A stretch of DNA of 61,296 nucleotides from Pseudobutyrivibrio ruminis (GTDB lineage Bacteria; Bacillota; Clostridia; Lachnospirales; Lachnospiraceae), in the NCBI RefSeq assembly GCF_015057245.1, contig NZ_SVET01000015.1, forward strand, positions 1 through 61,296, given 5' to 3'. Under the pieces are notes generated by a model. The model was not told the DNA's origin. It saw only the letters and a program-made list of their open reading frames with translations, and made no database searches. Shown here piece by piece: positions 26,649 to 34,502 of the stretch. Each line of letters opens with the position of its first letter. Position 1 is the first letter of the stretch. Both the position numbers and the translations under genes were made by a program.

Positions 26649-28175
26649 TTATTTTTTAGCCTTTGATTTTGCAGGCTTTTTAGGGGTTTCTTTTTTCTTG
26701 GTGCGGTCGTACATGACAGACATTTTGTAGATTTTTTCTGCAAGGTCGTCTGTGATTTCGCCATCGATGAGGCGCCACTGCCAGTTGCCTGAGTCTGTGC
26801 CTGGGATATTGATACGATTGTATTTGCCAAGGCCAAGGAAGTCTTGCATCTGAGCTACGAAGAGTATGGCCACAGAACTCATGCCACCACGAATCATGCC
26901 CCAGTTGAAGCCCTCTGATTTGGAGATGCCAAGATACTTGCTAGCATACTCTTTGTCTTTTTTGTTGGCCTCCTGGTACCATTCCATTACGGTTGCATTG
27001 TCATGGGTGCCTGTGTAACATACGCAGTTTTTGTCGTATGTGTGTGGCTGATAGTTGTTAGGTTCTCCAGAATCAAATGCAAACTCAAGGACTTTCATGC
27101 CTGGCCACTTGCTGTCATGTAGAAGCTCCACAACAGTTGGAGATGGTTCTCCCAAGTCTTCGGCAATGAATTCGATATTTGGGAATTTTTCAGATAGAAG
27201 GCCTACCAAATCCATTCCAGGGCCTTTCTTCCATTTGCCCTTCTTTGCAGTCTTCTGTCCTGCTGGAACAGCCCAATATTCATCAAAGCCTCTGAAGTGA
27301 TCAATACGCAAAACATCGTAGAGCTTTGCTGCACCTTCAATTCTACGGATCCACCAACGGTATCCATCCTTCTTTAATGCTTTCCAGTTATAGCATGGAT
27401 TACCCCAAAGCTGTCCATCTTCGCTAAAGTAATCTGGTGGAACACCGGCCACCTCAACAGGATAGTTTTCCTCGTCCAAGCTAAAGAATTCAGGCTCAGC
27501 CCAAACATCACATGAGTCAAGCGCTACATATATTGGTAAATCTCCAATGATTTCTATTCCTAAATCATTGATATACTTTTTAAGCTTGGCCCACTGCTTG
27601 AAGAATAAATATTGAATATATACAAAGAATTCAATGTCTTGTTCTAATTGCTTTTTGTATTTCTCTACTGCCTCTGGCTTGTGAAGACGAATATCTTCCT
27701 CTGGCCACTCCTGCCAACTAAGCTGTCCAAAATGTTTTTTAATAGACATAAACAGGGCATAGTTTTCCACCCATGGATTGTTCTTCTTAAAGTGAGAAAT
27801 CTCACCTAGTGCATCCTTGTAGCCTCTTTCCTTTGCCTTTTCAAGAATCTTGAATCTGCTGCTGTAGATTTGTCCATAATCCACGTATCTAGGATTTGTT
27901 CCCCAGTTTTCAGCCTCTACTTCCTTTTTTGTAAGAAGCTTTTCCTCTATCAGCATTTCAAGATCTATAAAATAAGGGTTTCCGGCAAAAGTAGAAAAGC
28001 TCTGATAAGGACTGTCACCATAGCTGGTTGGTCCTAGTGGTAAAACCTGCCAATACTTCTGACCTGAAGCTTTCAAAAAATCTGCAAACTCATATGCTGC
28101 CTTACCAAATGTGCCAATGCCATATGCAGATGGCAATGAAGATATAGGCAGTAAAATACCGCTACTTCTTTTCAT
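26649..28175 (-). CDS. malQ: 4-alpha-glucanotransferase (amylomaltase)
   Basis: GH77 enzyme that disproportionates maltodextrins in the cytoplasm, releasing glucose and longer chains. The N-terminus MKRSSGILLPISSLPSAYGI and QVLPLGPTSYGDSPYQSFS are diagnostic, as are RIDHFRGFDEYWAVPA (nucleophile Asp), EFIAEDLG (acid/base Glu) and YTGTHDNATVMEW. The 508 residues include a short Lys-rich tail (KKKETPKKPAKSKAKK), which is unusual but occurs in related species. It is the last gene of the transport operon, 10 bases after the MalG-like permease. Confidence 0.96.
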   Translation of the reverse strand: MKRSSGILLPISSLPSAYGIGTFGKAAYEFADFLKASGQKYWQVLPLGPTSYGDSPYQSFSTFAGNPYFIDLEMLIEEKLLTKKEVEAENWGTNPRYVDYGQIYSSRFKILEKAKERGYKDALGEISHFKKNNPWVENYALFMSIKKHFGQLSWQEWPEEDIRLHKPEAVEKYKKQLEQDIEFFVYIQYLFFKQWAKLKKYINDLGIEIIGDLPIYVALDSCDVWAEPEFFSLDEENYPVEVAGVPPDYFSEDGQLWGNPCYNWKALKKDGYRWWIRRIEGAAKLYDVLRIDHFRGFDEYWAVPAGQKTAKKGKWKKGPGMDLVGLLSEKFPNIEFIAEDLGEPSPTVVELLHDSKWPGMKVLEFAFDSGEPNNYQPHTYDKNCVCYTGTHDNATVMEWYQEANKKDKEYASKYLGISKSEGFNWGMIRGGMSSVAILFVAQMQDFLGLGKYNRINIPGTDSGNWQWRLIDGEITDDLAEKIYKMSVMYDRTKKKETPKKPAKSKAKK

Positions 28176-28185
28176 ATTCTCTCTC

Positions 28186-29028
28186 CTAGCCTTTTACAGC
28201 TCCCGCAATTACGCCTTTGATAATATATTTCTGAAGGCAAATGTACATGATGATGATTGGTAAAACTGTCATCATGATGCATGCCATCATTGGTCCCATT
28301 TCAACATGTCCATAGCTACCGCGGAAATACTGAATAAGAATTGGAATAGTCATGTATTTCTTGCGGTCTAGAACAAGATATGGTAATAAGTAATCGTTCC
28401 AAAGCCACATTGTCTCAAGAATTGCTACTGAAATAAGTGTAGGCTTCAATATAGGTAAAACAATTTGGAAAAATGTCTGGATTGGATTACAGCCGTCAAT
28501 CATTGCTGCTTCCTCTATTTCCAGAGGAATAGACTTCATAAATCCTGTAAACATAAACACTGCAAGTCCAGCGCCAAAACCTAAATATATTATACATATA
28601 TTGAATGGTGTATCCAAATCCAATCTATCAGCTGTAGATGAAAGTGTGAACATAAGCATTTGGAATGGTACTACCATTGAGAACACGAAAAGAGCATAGC
28701 ATACTTTTGAGAGCATTCCGTGAACTCGAGTTATGTACCAAGCGCACATTGATGTACCAACCAAAATAAGCACATCAGATGTGACAGTGATAACTAAGCT
28801 GTATCCAAAAGCTGCTGCAAATCCCTTTGAAGCAAGAGCATCCTTATAGTTTTCAAGACCTATAAAGCTCTTCGCATCTGGCAATTGAAATACCGTGTTA
28901 GTGCTGATAAATGTATCACCCTTAAGCGAGTTAATTAATATCATAAATACTGGATAAATCCAAAGTACAGCCAAAATACACAAAACAATAAATACAATAG
29001 TCTTGGCAATTTTCTCTTTTGCTTTCAT
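28186..29028 (-). CDS. Carbohydrate ABC transporter permease, MalG-like
   Basis: Inner-membrane subunit of a type I sugar importer. Six membrane helices are visible and the cytoplasmic EAA loop is EEAAMIDGCNPIQTFFQIVLP, which contacts the ATPase. The C-terminus YIIKGVIAGAVKG is typical of MalG-type subunits. Its start overlaps the end of the MalF-like gene by one base, so translation is coupled. No dedicated ATPase gene is in the operon, as is normal for Firmicutes that share MsmX-type ATPases. Confidence 0.93.
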   Translation of the reverse strand: MKAKEKIAKTIVFIVLCILAVLWIYPVFMILINSLKGDTFISTNTVFQLPDAKSFIGLENYKDALASKGFAAAFGYSLVITVTSDVLILVGTSMCAWYITRVHGMLSKVCYALFVFSMVVPFQMLMFTLSSTADRLDLDTPFNICIIYLGFGAGLAVFMFTGFMKSIPLEIEEAAMIDGCNPIQTFFQIVLPILKPTLISVAILETMWLWNDYLLPYLVLDRKKYMTIPILIQYFRGSYGHVEMGPMMACIMMTVLPIIIMYICLQKYIIKGVIAGAVKG

Positions 29029-29879
29029 TACTGCTGCACCTCCTTTGATTTAGTAAACTTTAACTGAATCATGGAGATAATAATTACCATAATACAGAAG
29101 ATAACAGCCTTTGCCTGGCCATAGCCCTTCCACTGTGGGCCTGTACGGCTATAGAAGGTGTTGTAGATATTAAGTGCAAGCATTTCAGATGCATGAGCAG
29201 GTTCACCACCAGTCAATGCCAGGTTCTGATCAAATAGCTTGAATCCATTAGTGATTGTAAGGAAAGTACAAATTGTAATTGAAGGCATTACATTTGGAAT
29301 CTTTACTCTGAAAAGAATCTGATTTGTTGTAGCACCATCAATCTTTGCAGCTTCAATATAATCATCAGGAATAGATTGTAAGCCTGCAATGTAGATAATC
29401 ATCATATAACCAATCTGCTGCCAGCACATAAGAATTGTCAAGCCGATAAATCCATATGTTGCATTAAGTGCAAGAAGTGGCTTTTCCAAAAGTGAAAGGA
29501 CACAGTTTATAAGAATCTGCCAAATATATCCAAGAACAATACCACCGATAAGGTTTGGCATAAAGAAAACTGTTCTAAAAAAGTTAGATCCTTTAATTTT
29601 GTTTGTAAGTGCCAGAGCAATAGCAAATGCTATTACATTTATTAACACTGTGGATACCACAGTAAAAAGCGCTGTAAACCAGAATGAATGCCAAAACTCA
29701 CTATCTAGTATTGCATACGCGTAATTGTCTACTCCAATAAATGTTGCTTTTTTAATAGTTGTAAATTTACAGAATGATAAATACAAACCTTGTACAAATG
29801 GATATATAAAACCGACGCAAAAAGCCGCTAAAGTAGGTAGTACAAATATGGGCCAGTATTTTCTTATAGCTTTCTCCAT
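29028..29879 (-). CDS. Carbohydrate ABC transporter permease, MalF-like
   Basis: Membrane partner of the MalG-like subunit. Six helices and the EAA loop YIEAAKIDGATTNQILFRVKIP are present. I choose the ATG at 29879 because GGAG lies 6 bases upstream; the longer frame starts at a TTG that includes this ribosome site. It follows the solute-binding protein gene after a small hairpin that could lower permease expression relative to the binding protein. Confidence 0.93.
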   Translation of the reverse strand: MEKAIRKYWPIFVLPTLAAFCVGFIYPFVQGLYLSFCKFTTIKKATFIGVDNYAYAILDSEFWHSFWFTALFTVVSTVLINVIAFAIALALTNKIKGSNFFRTVFFMPNLIGGIVLGYIWQILINCVLSLLEKPLLALNATYGFIGLTILMCWQQIGYMMIIYIAGLQSIPDDYIEAAKIDGATTNQILFRVKIPNVMPSITICTFLTITNGFKLFDQNLALTGGEPAHASEMLALNIYNTFYSRTGPQWKGYGQAKAVIFCIMVIIISMIQLKFTKSKEVQQ

Positions 29880-29950
29880 AGCAATCTCCAATCCCAAAAA
29901 ATTTGGAGGGCGTTAGGCCTCGCCCTCCTAAGAATAAAAGAAGAAAAAAT

Positions 29951-29964
29951 ACTCTAAAAAGAGT
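29951..29964 (-). terminator. Weak intergenic hairpin, possible attenuator
   Basis: ACTCT/AGAGT with an AAAA loop is followed on the minus strand by ATTTTTTC. It lies between the binding-protein stop and the permease start. A stem this short would let part of the transcripts through, which fits the usual excess of binding protein over permease. Confidence 0.55.
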
Positions 29965-29970
29965 CTTTCT

Positions 29971-31287
29971 TTAGTTATTAGCTGCAGCGTATTCTGATGC
30001 CCAGCCATCAACGAATGCTGAAACAACATCGTCCCATGAACCTGTGCCTGCTGCATATGCTGTAAGAGCACTACCTACGCCATTCTTCCATTCTTCTGAA
30101 GGCATAGTTGTGAAGTTCCAAGAAACTGGTGTCTTACCTGCTTCTGTGTATGCTCTATCGTTAAGTACGAAAAGGTTAGTTGTATCTGCTGCATTCTTGA
30201 AAGGAATTACACCGATGTTCTCAGAAAGCATCTGTGTACCTGCCTCAGATGTAACCATCCATGTAAGGAAATCAATTGTTGCCTGAATATCTTCTTCTGA
30301 TGCTTCAGAGTTTACACACCAGTAGTTTTCTGTACCTGTGCAGAGTCCCTGATTAGCCTCATCGCCTGCGCCAATGTAAATTGGAATCATTGCAAGCTGA
30401 TCATCTGTCATACCCTTGTCTGTAAGGTTCTTATATTCCCATGAACCATTCTGATAGAATACTGCCTGGCCTTCTGCGAATTCGTTTTCTGCATCATCAC
30501 CAGTCTTACCAGCTAACTCAGAAGGATCACATGTTGCATTGTTGATGTAAAGATCCCATATAGCCTTGTAGTTATCAAGGTATGTTCCCTCGATAGCATC
30601 TGTAGAATCAATGCCCTTGTCCTGATACTCGAAGTAAATAGGAAGGTTTGCAAGGTGTGTCTTGAATCTCCAATCAGAAGAACCATCCATACCTGCTGAT
30701 GTAAATGCTGAGAATCCAAGCTCACTTGAACGAGCAGTGATATCCTCTGCAACTGTCTTTAAGTCATCGAAGCTTGCGATATCATCAAGTGTATATCCAG
30801 CCTGCTCAAGTAATTCTGTGTTTACGATAAGTCCATAAGACTCGATTACGTATGCAATACCTGCAACAGCATCTCCATCGTAAAGTGCGAATGAATCACT
30901 TGTTAACTCATCATAGAGAGATGTGCCCTTAAGGTCATAGCAATAATCCTTCCAGTTAGCGAGACCTACTGGACCGTTTACCTGGAATAATGTAGGAGCT
31001 TCGTCTTTAATAATCTCAGATGACAATGTCTCCTCGTATGTACCAGAAGCTGCTGTAATTACTGTTACAGGAACACCTGTCTCCTCTGTGTACTGTGCAG
31101 CGATTTCCTGCCAAGCCTCATCTGCCTCTGGCTTGAAGTTAAGATAATAAACCTGTCCGCTTGCACTAGCACTATCGCCTGTGCTTGCAGAACCACCATC
31201 ACTGCTTTCGCTTGAACCGCAGCCTGCAAATGCAGCTGTCGACATCATTGCGATTAACCCTAATGCCAATACTTTCTTCATCTTCAT
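29971..31287 (-). CDS. Extracellular solute-binding lipoprotein, family 1 (maltodextrin-type)
   Basis: Ligand-binding subunit of the sugar importer. Lipobox FAGC at residues about 19-22 is followed by a Ser/Gly-rich linker and a family-1 binding fold (VYYLNFKPEADEAWQEIAAQYTEETGV, FAEGQAVFYQNGSWEYKNL). Length 438 residues. It is the first transport gene after the LacI regulator. Malto-oligosaccharide specificity is inferred from the co-transcribed malQ; the fold itself binds many oligosaccharides. Confidence 0.9.
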   Translation of the reverse strand: MKMKKVLALGLIAMMSTAAFAGCGSSESSDGGSASTGDSASASGQVYYLNFKPEADEAWQEIAAQYTEETGVPVTVITAASGTYEETLSSEIIKDEAPTLFQVNGPVGLANWKDYCYDLKGTSLYDELTSDSFALYDGDAVAGIAYVIESYGLIVNTELLEQAGYTLDDIASFDDLKTVAEDITARSSELGFSAFTSAGMDGSSDWRFKTHLANLPIYFEYQDKGIDSTDAIEGTYLDNYKAIWDLYINNATCDPSELAGKTGDDAENEFAEGQAVFYQNGSWEYKNLTDKGMTDDQLAMIPIYIGAGDEANQGLCTGTENYWCVNSEASEEDIQATIDFLTWMVTSEAGTQMLSENIGVIPFKNAADTTNLFVLNDRAYTEAGKTPVSWNFTTMPSEEWKNGVGSALTAYAAGTGSWDDVVSAFVDGWASEYAAANN

Positions 31288-31373
31288 TTCTTACACTCTC
31301 CTTTTTGTGTATGATAATTTCTATGTTTCAACAAAGGACTTTATACCTCCTTTGTAAAAACCAAGAGAATTAC

Positions 31374-32378
31374 CTACTTAAGAGTCTCACCTTCTCTTAA
31401 AGTAGTTGGAAGAATCACATGTCTGTACGTGCGTTTTCCATTAATGATATCTACCAACAATTTCACTGCTTCACTGCCCATTTTTTCCATTGGCTGACAT
31501 AGAGTTGATAACACAGGATTCATGTATTCAGAAGCTTCTATTCCATCAATCGCAATAACTGCAACATCATCTGGCATCTTTTTACCAGCTTCCCTTAAAG
31601 CTTTCATTGCCCCCATTGCCATATTATCTGAGATGGCAAATACTGCTGTGAATTCTCTATTCTTTTTTAACCAATCTTTCACGCCTGCATAGGCATCCGC
31701 AATATTGAAACTATTGATTTCTATTATCAGATTTTCATCTAGTTGTATTCCAAAATCCTTTAACGCTCTTTTATAGCCGGCAAATCTCACCTGGCTAACA
31801 GAGCCATCATCCACGCCAGATAGCAAAACAACTATCTTTTTGTGGCCTTCATTAACCAAATATTCCACTGCATCATATGCAGCCTGGTTATCATCTATAC
31901 ATACACTCGAATAATCAGATTTATCTAATGTTCCATACTGATTATTGAATGTACAACATACATAAGGGACATTGATGCTAGTCATCCGTTCCTTTGTATA
32001 ATCCAAATTTCCTCCAAGAAAAATCAGACCCTGGAGCTTCTTATCCCTTTCCATTTTGGCTGCGGTCATAATCTCATCCTCGCCTGCTGCGATTTGCTGC
32101 ATCACCATAGTGTATCCAGCCTTTTCTATGCCACTTCCAATTTCAGTAATAATCTTTGTATAGAATGGGTTGGACAATCCTCTCACCACAACACCTATAT
32201 TGTCTGATGAAGTCCTACCAAGCTCCCTTGCGCTAGTGTTAGGTATATAGTTGTACTCTTGCACAACAGCTAATACCTTTTCCTTAGCTTCCGCACTTAC
32301 GTCAGGATGGTCGTTAAGCACCCTTGAAACGGTACTGACACTTACACCTGATAAACGTGCAATGTCTTTAATTGTCAT
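31374..32378 (-). CDS. LacI-family transcriptional regulator
   Basis: Sugar-responsive DNA-binding protein. The helix-turn-helix and hinge are at the N-terminus (TIKDIARLSGVSVSTVSRVL then RELG near residue 55), followed by a periplasmic-binding-like effector domain (NIGVVVRGLSNPF; AVFAISDNMAMGAMKALREAG; VAVIAIDGIEASEYMNP). At 334 residues it is full length. It lies directly upstream of the binding-protein gene on the same strand and probably controls the maltodextrin operon. A LacI-type palindrome 90 bases upstream of its own start suggests autoregulation. Confidence 0.93.
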   Translation of the reverse strand: MTIKDIARLSGVSVSTVSRVLNDHPDVSAEAKEKVLAVVQEYNYIPNTSARELGRTSSDNIGVVVRGLSNPFYTKIITEIGSGIEKAGYTMVMQQIAAGEDEIMTAAKMERDKKLQGLIFLGGNLDYTKERMTSINVPYVCCTFNNQYGTLDKSDYSSVCIDDNQAAYDAVEYLVNEGHKKIVVLLSGVDDGSVSQVRFAGYKRALKDFGIQLDENLIIEINSFNIADAYAGVKDWLKKNREFTAVFAISDNMAMGAMKALREAGKKMPDDVAVIAIDGIEASEYMNPVLSTLCQPMEKMGSEAVKLLVDIINGKRTYRHVILPTTLREGETLK

Positions 32379-32427
32379 GATTTTTCCTTCCTTTATTGAA
32401 ACTTAATAGCCTTTTTATTTAACATTC

Positions 32428-32524
32428 CGGGGCCTAATCCTTCCTGCTAAGAGCTATTATCAGTTTTCTGGAACCGTTACTGGTAACGTTTCCAGCACAT
32501 GTTGATATTAGCTCTTTATCCCCG
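32428..32524. promoter_or_regulatory. Nested inverted repeat with LacI-type operator core
   Basis: Three arms pair around one axis. Outer CGGGG/CCCCG (32428-32432 with 32520-32524), middle AAGAGCTATTATCA/TGATATTAGCTCTT (32449-32462 with 32503-32516, one mismatch) and inner CTGGAACCGTTAC/GTAACGTTTCCAG (32468-32480 with 32483-32495, one mismatch). The inner 28-bp palindrome has the CG-centred look of LacI/MalR operators. The outer arms are spaced asymmetrically (16 versus 3 bases), which suits a folded RNA better than a protein site. The lacI start is 50 bases downstream on the minus strand. Confidence 0.6.
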
Positions 32525-32687
32525 TCCCGTCAATATCTCTAAAGGCTTTTCGTCCATTCTCACAAATCAGCTGTGATAATTTTGTGAAATACTTTTGTTT
32601 TCTATTTATGTATTTTCTATGTTATTTTTTTGTATATTTTATATTTTCTATGATTTTTGATAATAATCATGATATATTTTTAAGTGA

Positions 32688-32702
32688 CTCCGGCTACCGG
32701 AG
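32688..32702 (+). promoter_or_regulatory. Hairpin upstream of the DUF5722 ribosome site
   Basis: CTCCGG/CCGGAG with a CTA loop lies 19 bases before the AAAGGAG ribosome site of the downstream gene. Its CTCC arm could alternatively pair with that GGAG, so it may modulate translation. This is a prediction from sequence only. Confidence 0.45.
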
Positions 32703-32733
32703 AAGATTCATCGGCTGAAAGGAGCTATGATAT

Positions 32734-34314
32734 ATGAAGATTTCTAAAAGAATTGCTAGCATTGCATTCGCATTAGTTTTTTCGCTTAGTGCATTTCTAG
32801 CAGTACCTAGCCTTAACGCAGAGGCTAAAACAAAGTCAGCAGCTAGCGGTGTTACAATCGCTGCAGCTTTGATTCAGGGCACAGATGTTGTGGTTACAAC
32901 TTCAGGTGCATCATCATCTGAGGATGGTTTATATCACCTTGTTGCATCTGATGCGAACCAGACAGCACCAGCAGGTGTAGATGTAGCACAGGCTACAGCA
33001 GCTTCTGGAGCAACATTCTCTGTTCCACTTGGAAAGGGAACTGCAAGCACAATGCTTTTCAAGAAGTTTACTGTTTGTGTTATGAAGGGTGGAGCTCTTT
33101 CACCTGTTTCAAACAGCATGTATATTACAAATCCTGAAGGATGCGCTACATATGCATGTGCAAGAATGGATTATGGAAAGAAGGGTATTCTTCCAGCACT
33201 TGATGTTGCAACATTTAATAAGAACCAGCCAAGAGACCTTGGTTGCCAGCAGGTTCAGTTAACTCTTCCACTTTCATGGATTTCAAATGGTGGTGGTTCA
33301 TATAGTTATAACGGAAAGATTTATCACTTTGAGACAGCTAGACTTTCTGGATATGATAACGCTATTAGAAAATACAACGGAATGGGATGCCAGGTTACAT
33401 TAATTATTGTTGTTGACCAGGCAGCTCAGACAGAATTTATTAATCCTTATTCTTATGATGGATTAGGACTTCACAATTACTATGGTTTGAACGCTTCAAC
33501 TACTGAAGGTGTAGATATCCTCAGTGCTGCAGCAGCATTCCTTGGCAACAGATACTCAGGCCACGGATTTGGTCAGGTTGATAACTATATCATTGGTAAC
33601 GAAGTAAATGCTTGGGGCGATTGGAACTACATGAACTGCGGTTCATTAGAAGCCTTCACACAGCAGTATACAAATGCATTCCGCGTTATGTACAACGGAA
33701 TCAAATCTGAAAACGCAACAGCTAACGTATACGTTTGTACAGATCAGCAGTGGGCTAGAGCCGGCGCAGCAAATTACTATGCTGGTAAGTCTTTCTTAAC
33801 TCAGTTCAACTCAATGATTAAGGCAGAGGGAAATGTTGATTGGAGACTTGCAACTCACGCTTACATGACACCACTTACAAGTGCAACTCCATGGGCAGCT
33901 TCTAGCAGCTTAACACACAGCCAGAGCTCTCCATACATTTCACTTCAGAATATCGATGTAGTAACAGACTTTATGTGCCAGAGCGATATGCTTTCACCTA
34001 CAGGTGCAGTTAGAACTGTAAAGCTTTCTGAGCAGGGCTACACATCACTTTCAGGTGAGGACCTTCAGGCAGCAGCTGTTGTATACGCATACCTTGTTGC
34101 TATGAACAACAGTCATATTGATGGAATGATTCTTTCACGTGAGAAGGATGATCCAGGCGAAATCGCACAAGGCCTTGCCAACGGACTCTGCAACGTAGAC
34201 GGTTCCAAGAAGATGTCTTACACATTCTACCAGAACTGTGCAGACCCTAATGTAGTAGCACAGGCCAGCGCAATCGCAGGGGTGGACCTCAACACACGTA
34301 TCACACCACGATAA
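32734..34314 (+). CDS. Secreted DUF5722 protein, putative clan GH-A glycoside hydrolase
   Basis: Exported 526-residue protein with a Sec signal peptide (residues 1-32, cleavage near LNAEAK). Residues about 38-130 form an Ig-like N-domain; 135-515 look like a TIM barrel. Clan GH-A landmarks are visible: IIGNEVNAWGDW with Asn289-Glu290 (candidate acid/base on strand 4), THAY with His375, and VKLSEQGY with Glu433 (candidate nucleophile on strand 7). I recall this as the uncharacterised DUF5722 family. It diverges from the lacI gene. The catalytic reading is inference; the substrate is unknown, though an alpha-glucan is not required by the neighbourhood. Confidence 0.75.
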   Translation: MKISKRIASIAFALVFSLSAFLAVPSLNAEAKTKSAASGVTIAAALIQGTDVVVTTSGASSSEDGLYHLVASDANQTAPAGVDVAQATAASGATFSVPLGKGTASTMLFKKFTVCVMKGGALSPVSNSMYITNPEGCATYACARMDYGKKGILPALDVATFNKNQPRDLGCQQVQLTLPLSWISNGGGSYSYNGKIYHFETARLSGYDNAIRKYNGMGCQVTLIIVVDQAAQTEFINPYSYDGLGLHNYYGLNASTTEGVDILSAAAAFLGNRYSGHGFGQVDNYIIGNEVNAWGDWNYMNCGSLEAFTQQYTNAFRVMYNGIKSENATANVYVCTDQQWARAGAANYYAGKSFLTQFNSMIKAEGNVDWRLATHAYMTPLTSATPWAASSSLTHSQSSPYISLQNIDVVTDFMCQSDMLSPTGAVRTVKLSEQGYTSLSGEDLQAAAVVYAYLVAMNNSHIDGMILSREKDDPGEIAQGLANGLCNVDGSKKMSYTFYQNCADPNVVAQASAIAGVDLNTRITPR

Positions 34315-34329
34315 ACCACTACACTAAGA

Positions 34330-34368
34330 GAGCCATGCCGTTACGGCTACAAGCCTACTGCATGGCTC
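34330..34368 (+). terminator. Stem-loop after the DUF5722 gene
   Basis: A perfect 9-bp stem GAGCCATGC/GCATGGCTC closes a 21-base loop 15 bases after the stop. The sequence following on the plus strand is ATATAAAAAA rather than a T-run, so it may protect or partly terminate the transcript rather than act as a classical terminator. Confidence 0.5.
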
Positions 34369-34376
34369 ATATAAAA

Positions 34377-34406
34377 AAGGCTAGCCAGAATTATCTGGCT
34401 AGCCTT
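34377..34406. terminator. Strong bidirectional terminator
   Basis: A perfect 13-bp stem (AAGGCTAGCCAGA with TCTGGCTAGCCTT) has an ATTA loop. On the minus strand it is followed by a T-rich run (CTTTTTTATATG) and on the plus strand by AAATTATTATT. It lies between the convergent DUF5722 and htrA genes. Confidence 0.88.
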
Positions 34407-34428
34407 AAATTATTATTACGGGTAAGTC

Positions 34429-34495
34429 GACGCCATTTGATATTTGCCTTCGGCAAAGGCGTCTCCAGTAATACTTATCTTGTGACCAAGATAAG
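34429..34495. repeat. Two adjacent hairpin elements after htrA
   Basis: GACGCC/GGCGTC (34429-34434 with 34458-34463) encloses TTTGCC-TTC-GGCAAA (34443-34457). Next to it CTTATCTTG/CAAGATAAG with a TGAC loop spans 34474-34495 and ends 8 bases from the htrA stop. No T-run follows either. The motif GCAAAGGCGT recurs in the hairpin stack at the right end of the window, which hints at a dispersed repeat family. Confidence 0.5.
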
Positions 34496-34502
34496 CATTA
34501 GC

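Larger units (their letters stand above)
32379..32733. promoter_or_regulatory. Divergent control region between lacI and the DUF5722 gene
   Basis: This 355-bp gap has no protein gene. It holds the nested inverted repeat at 32428-32524 (own entry), a very AT-rich stretch at about 32570-32680 that could carry plus-strand promoter elements, and a small hairpin just before the DUF5722 ribosome site. Confidence 0.7.

Noticed and set aside
31331..31355. ACAAAGGA/TCCTTTGT inverted repeat between lacI and the binding-protein gene
   Set aside because: Short arms, no T-run and unlike the LacI-type palindrome. Could be an operator, but nothing supports it.
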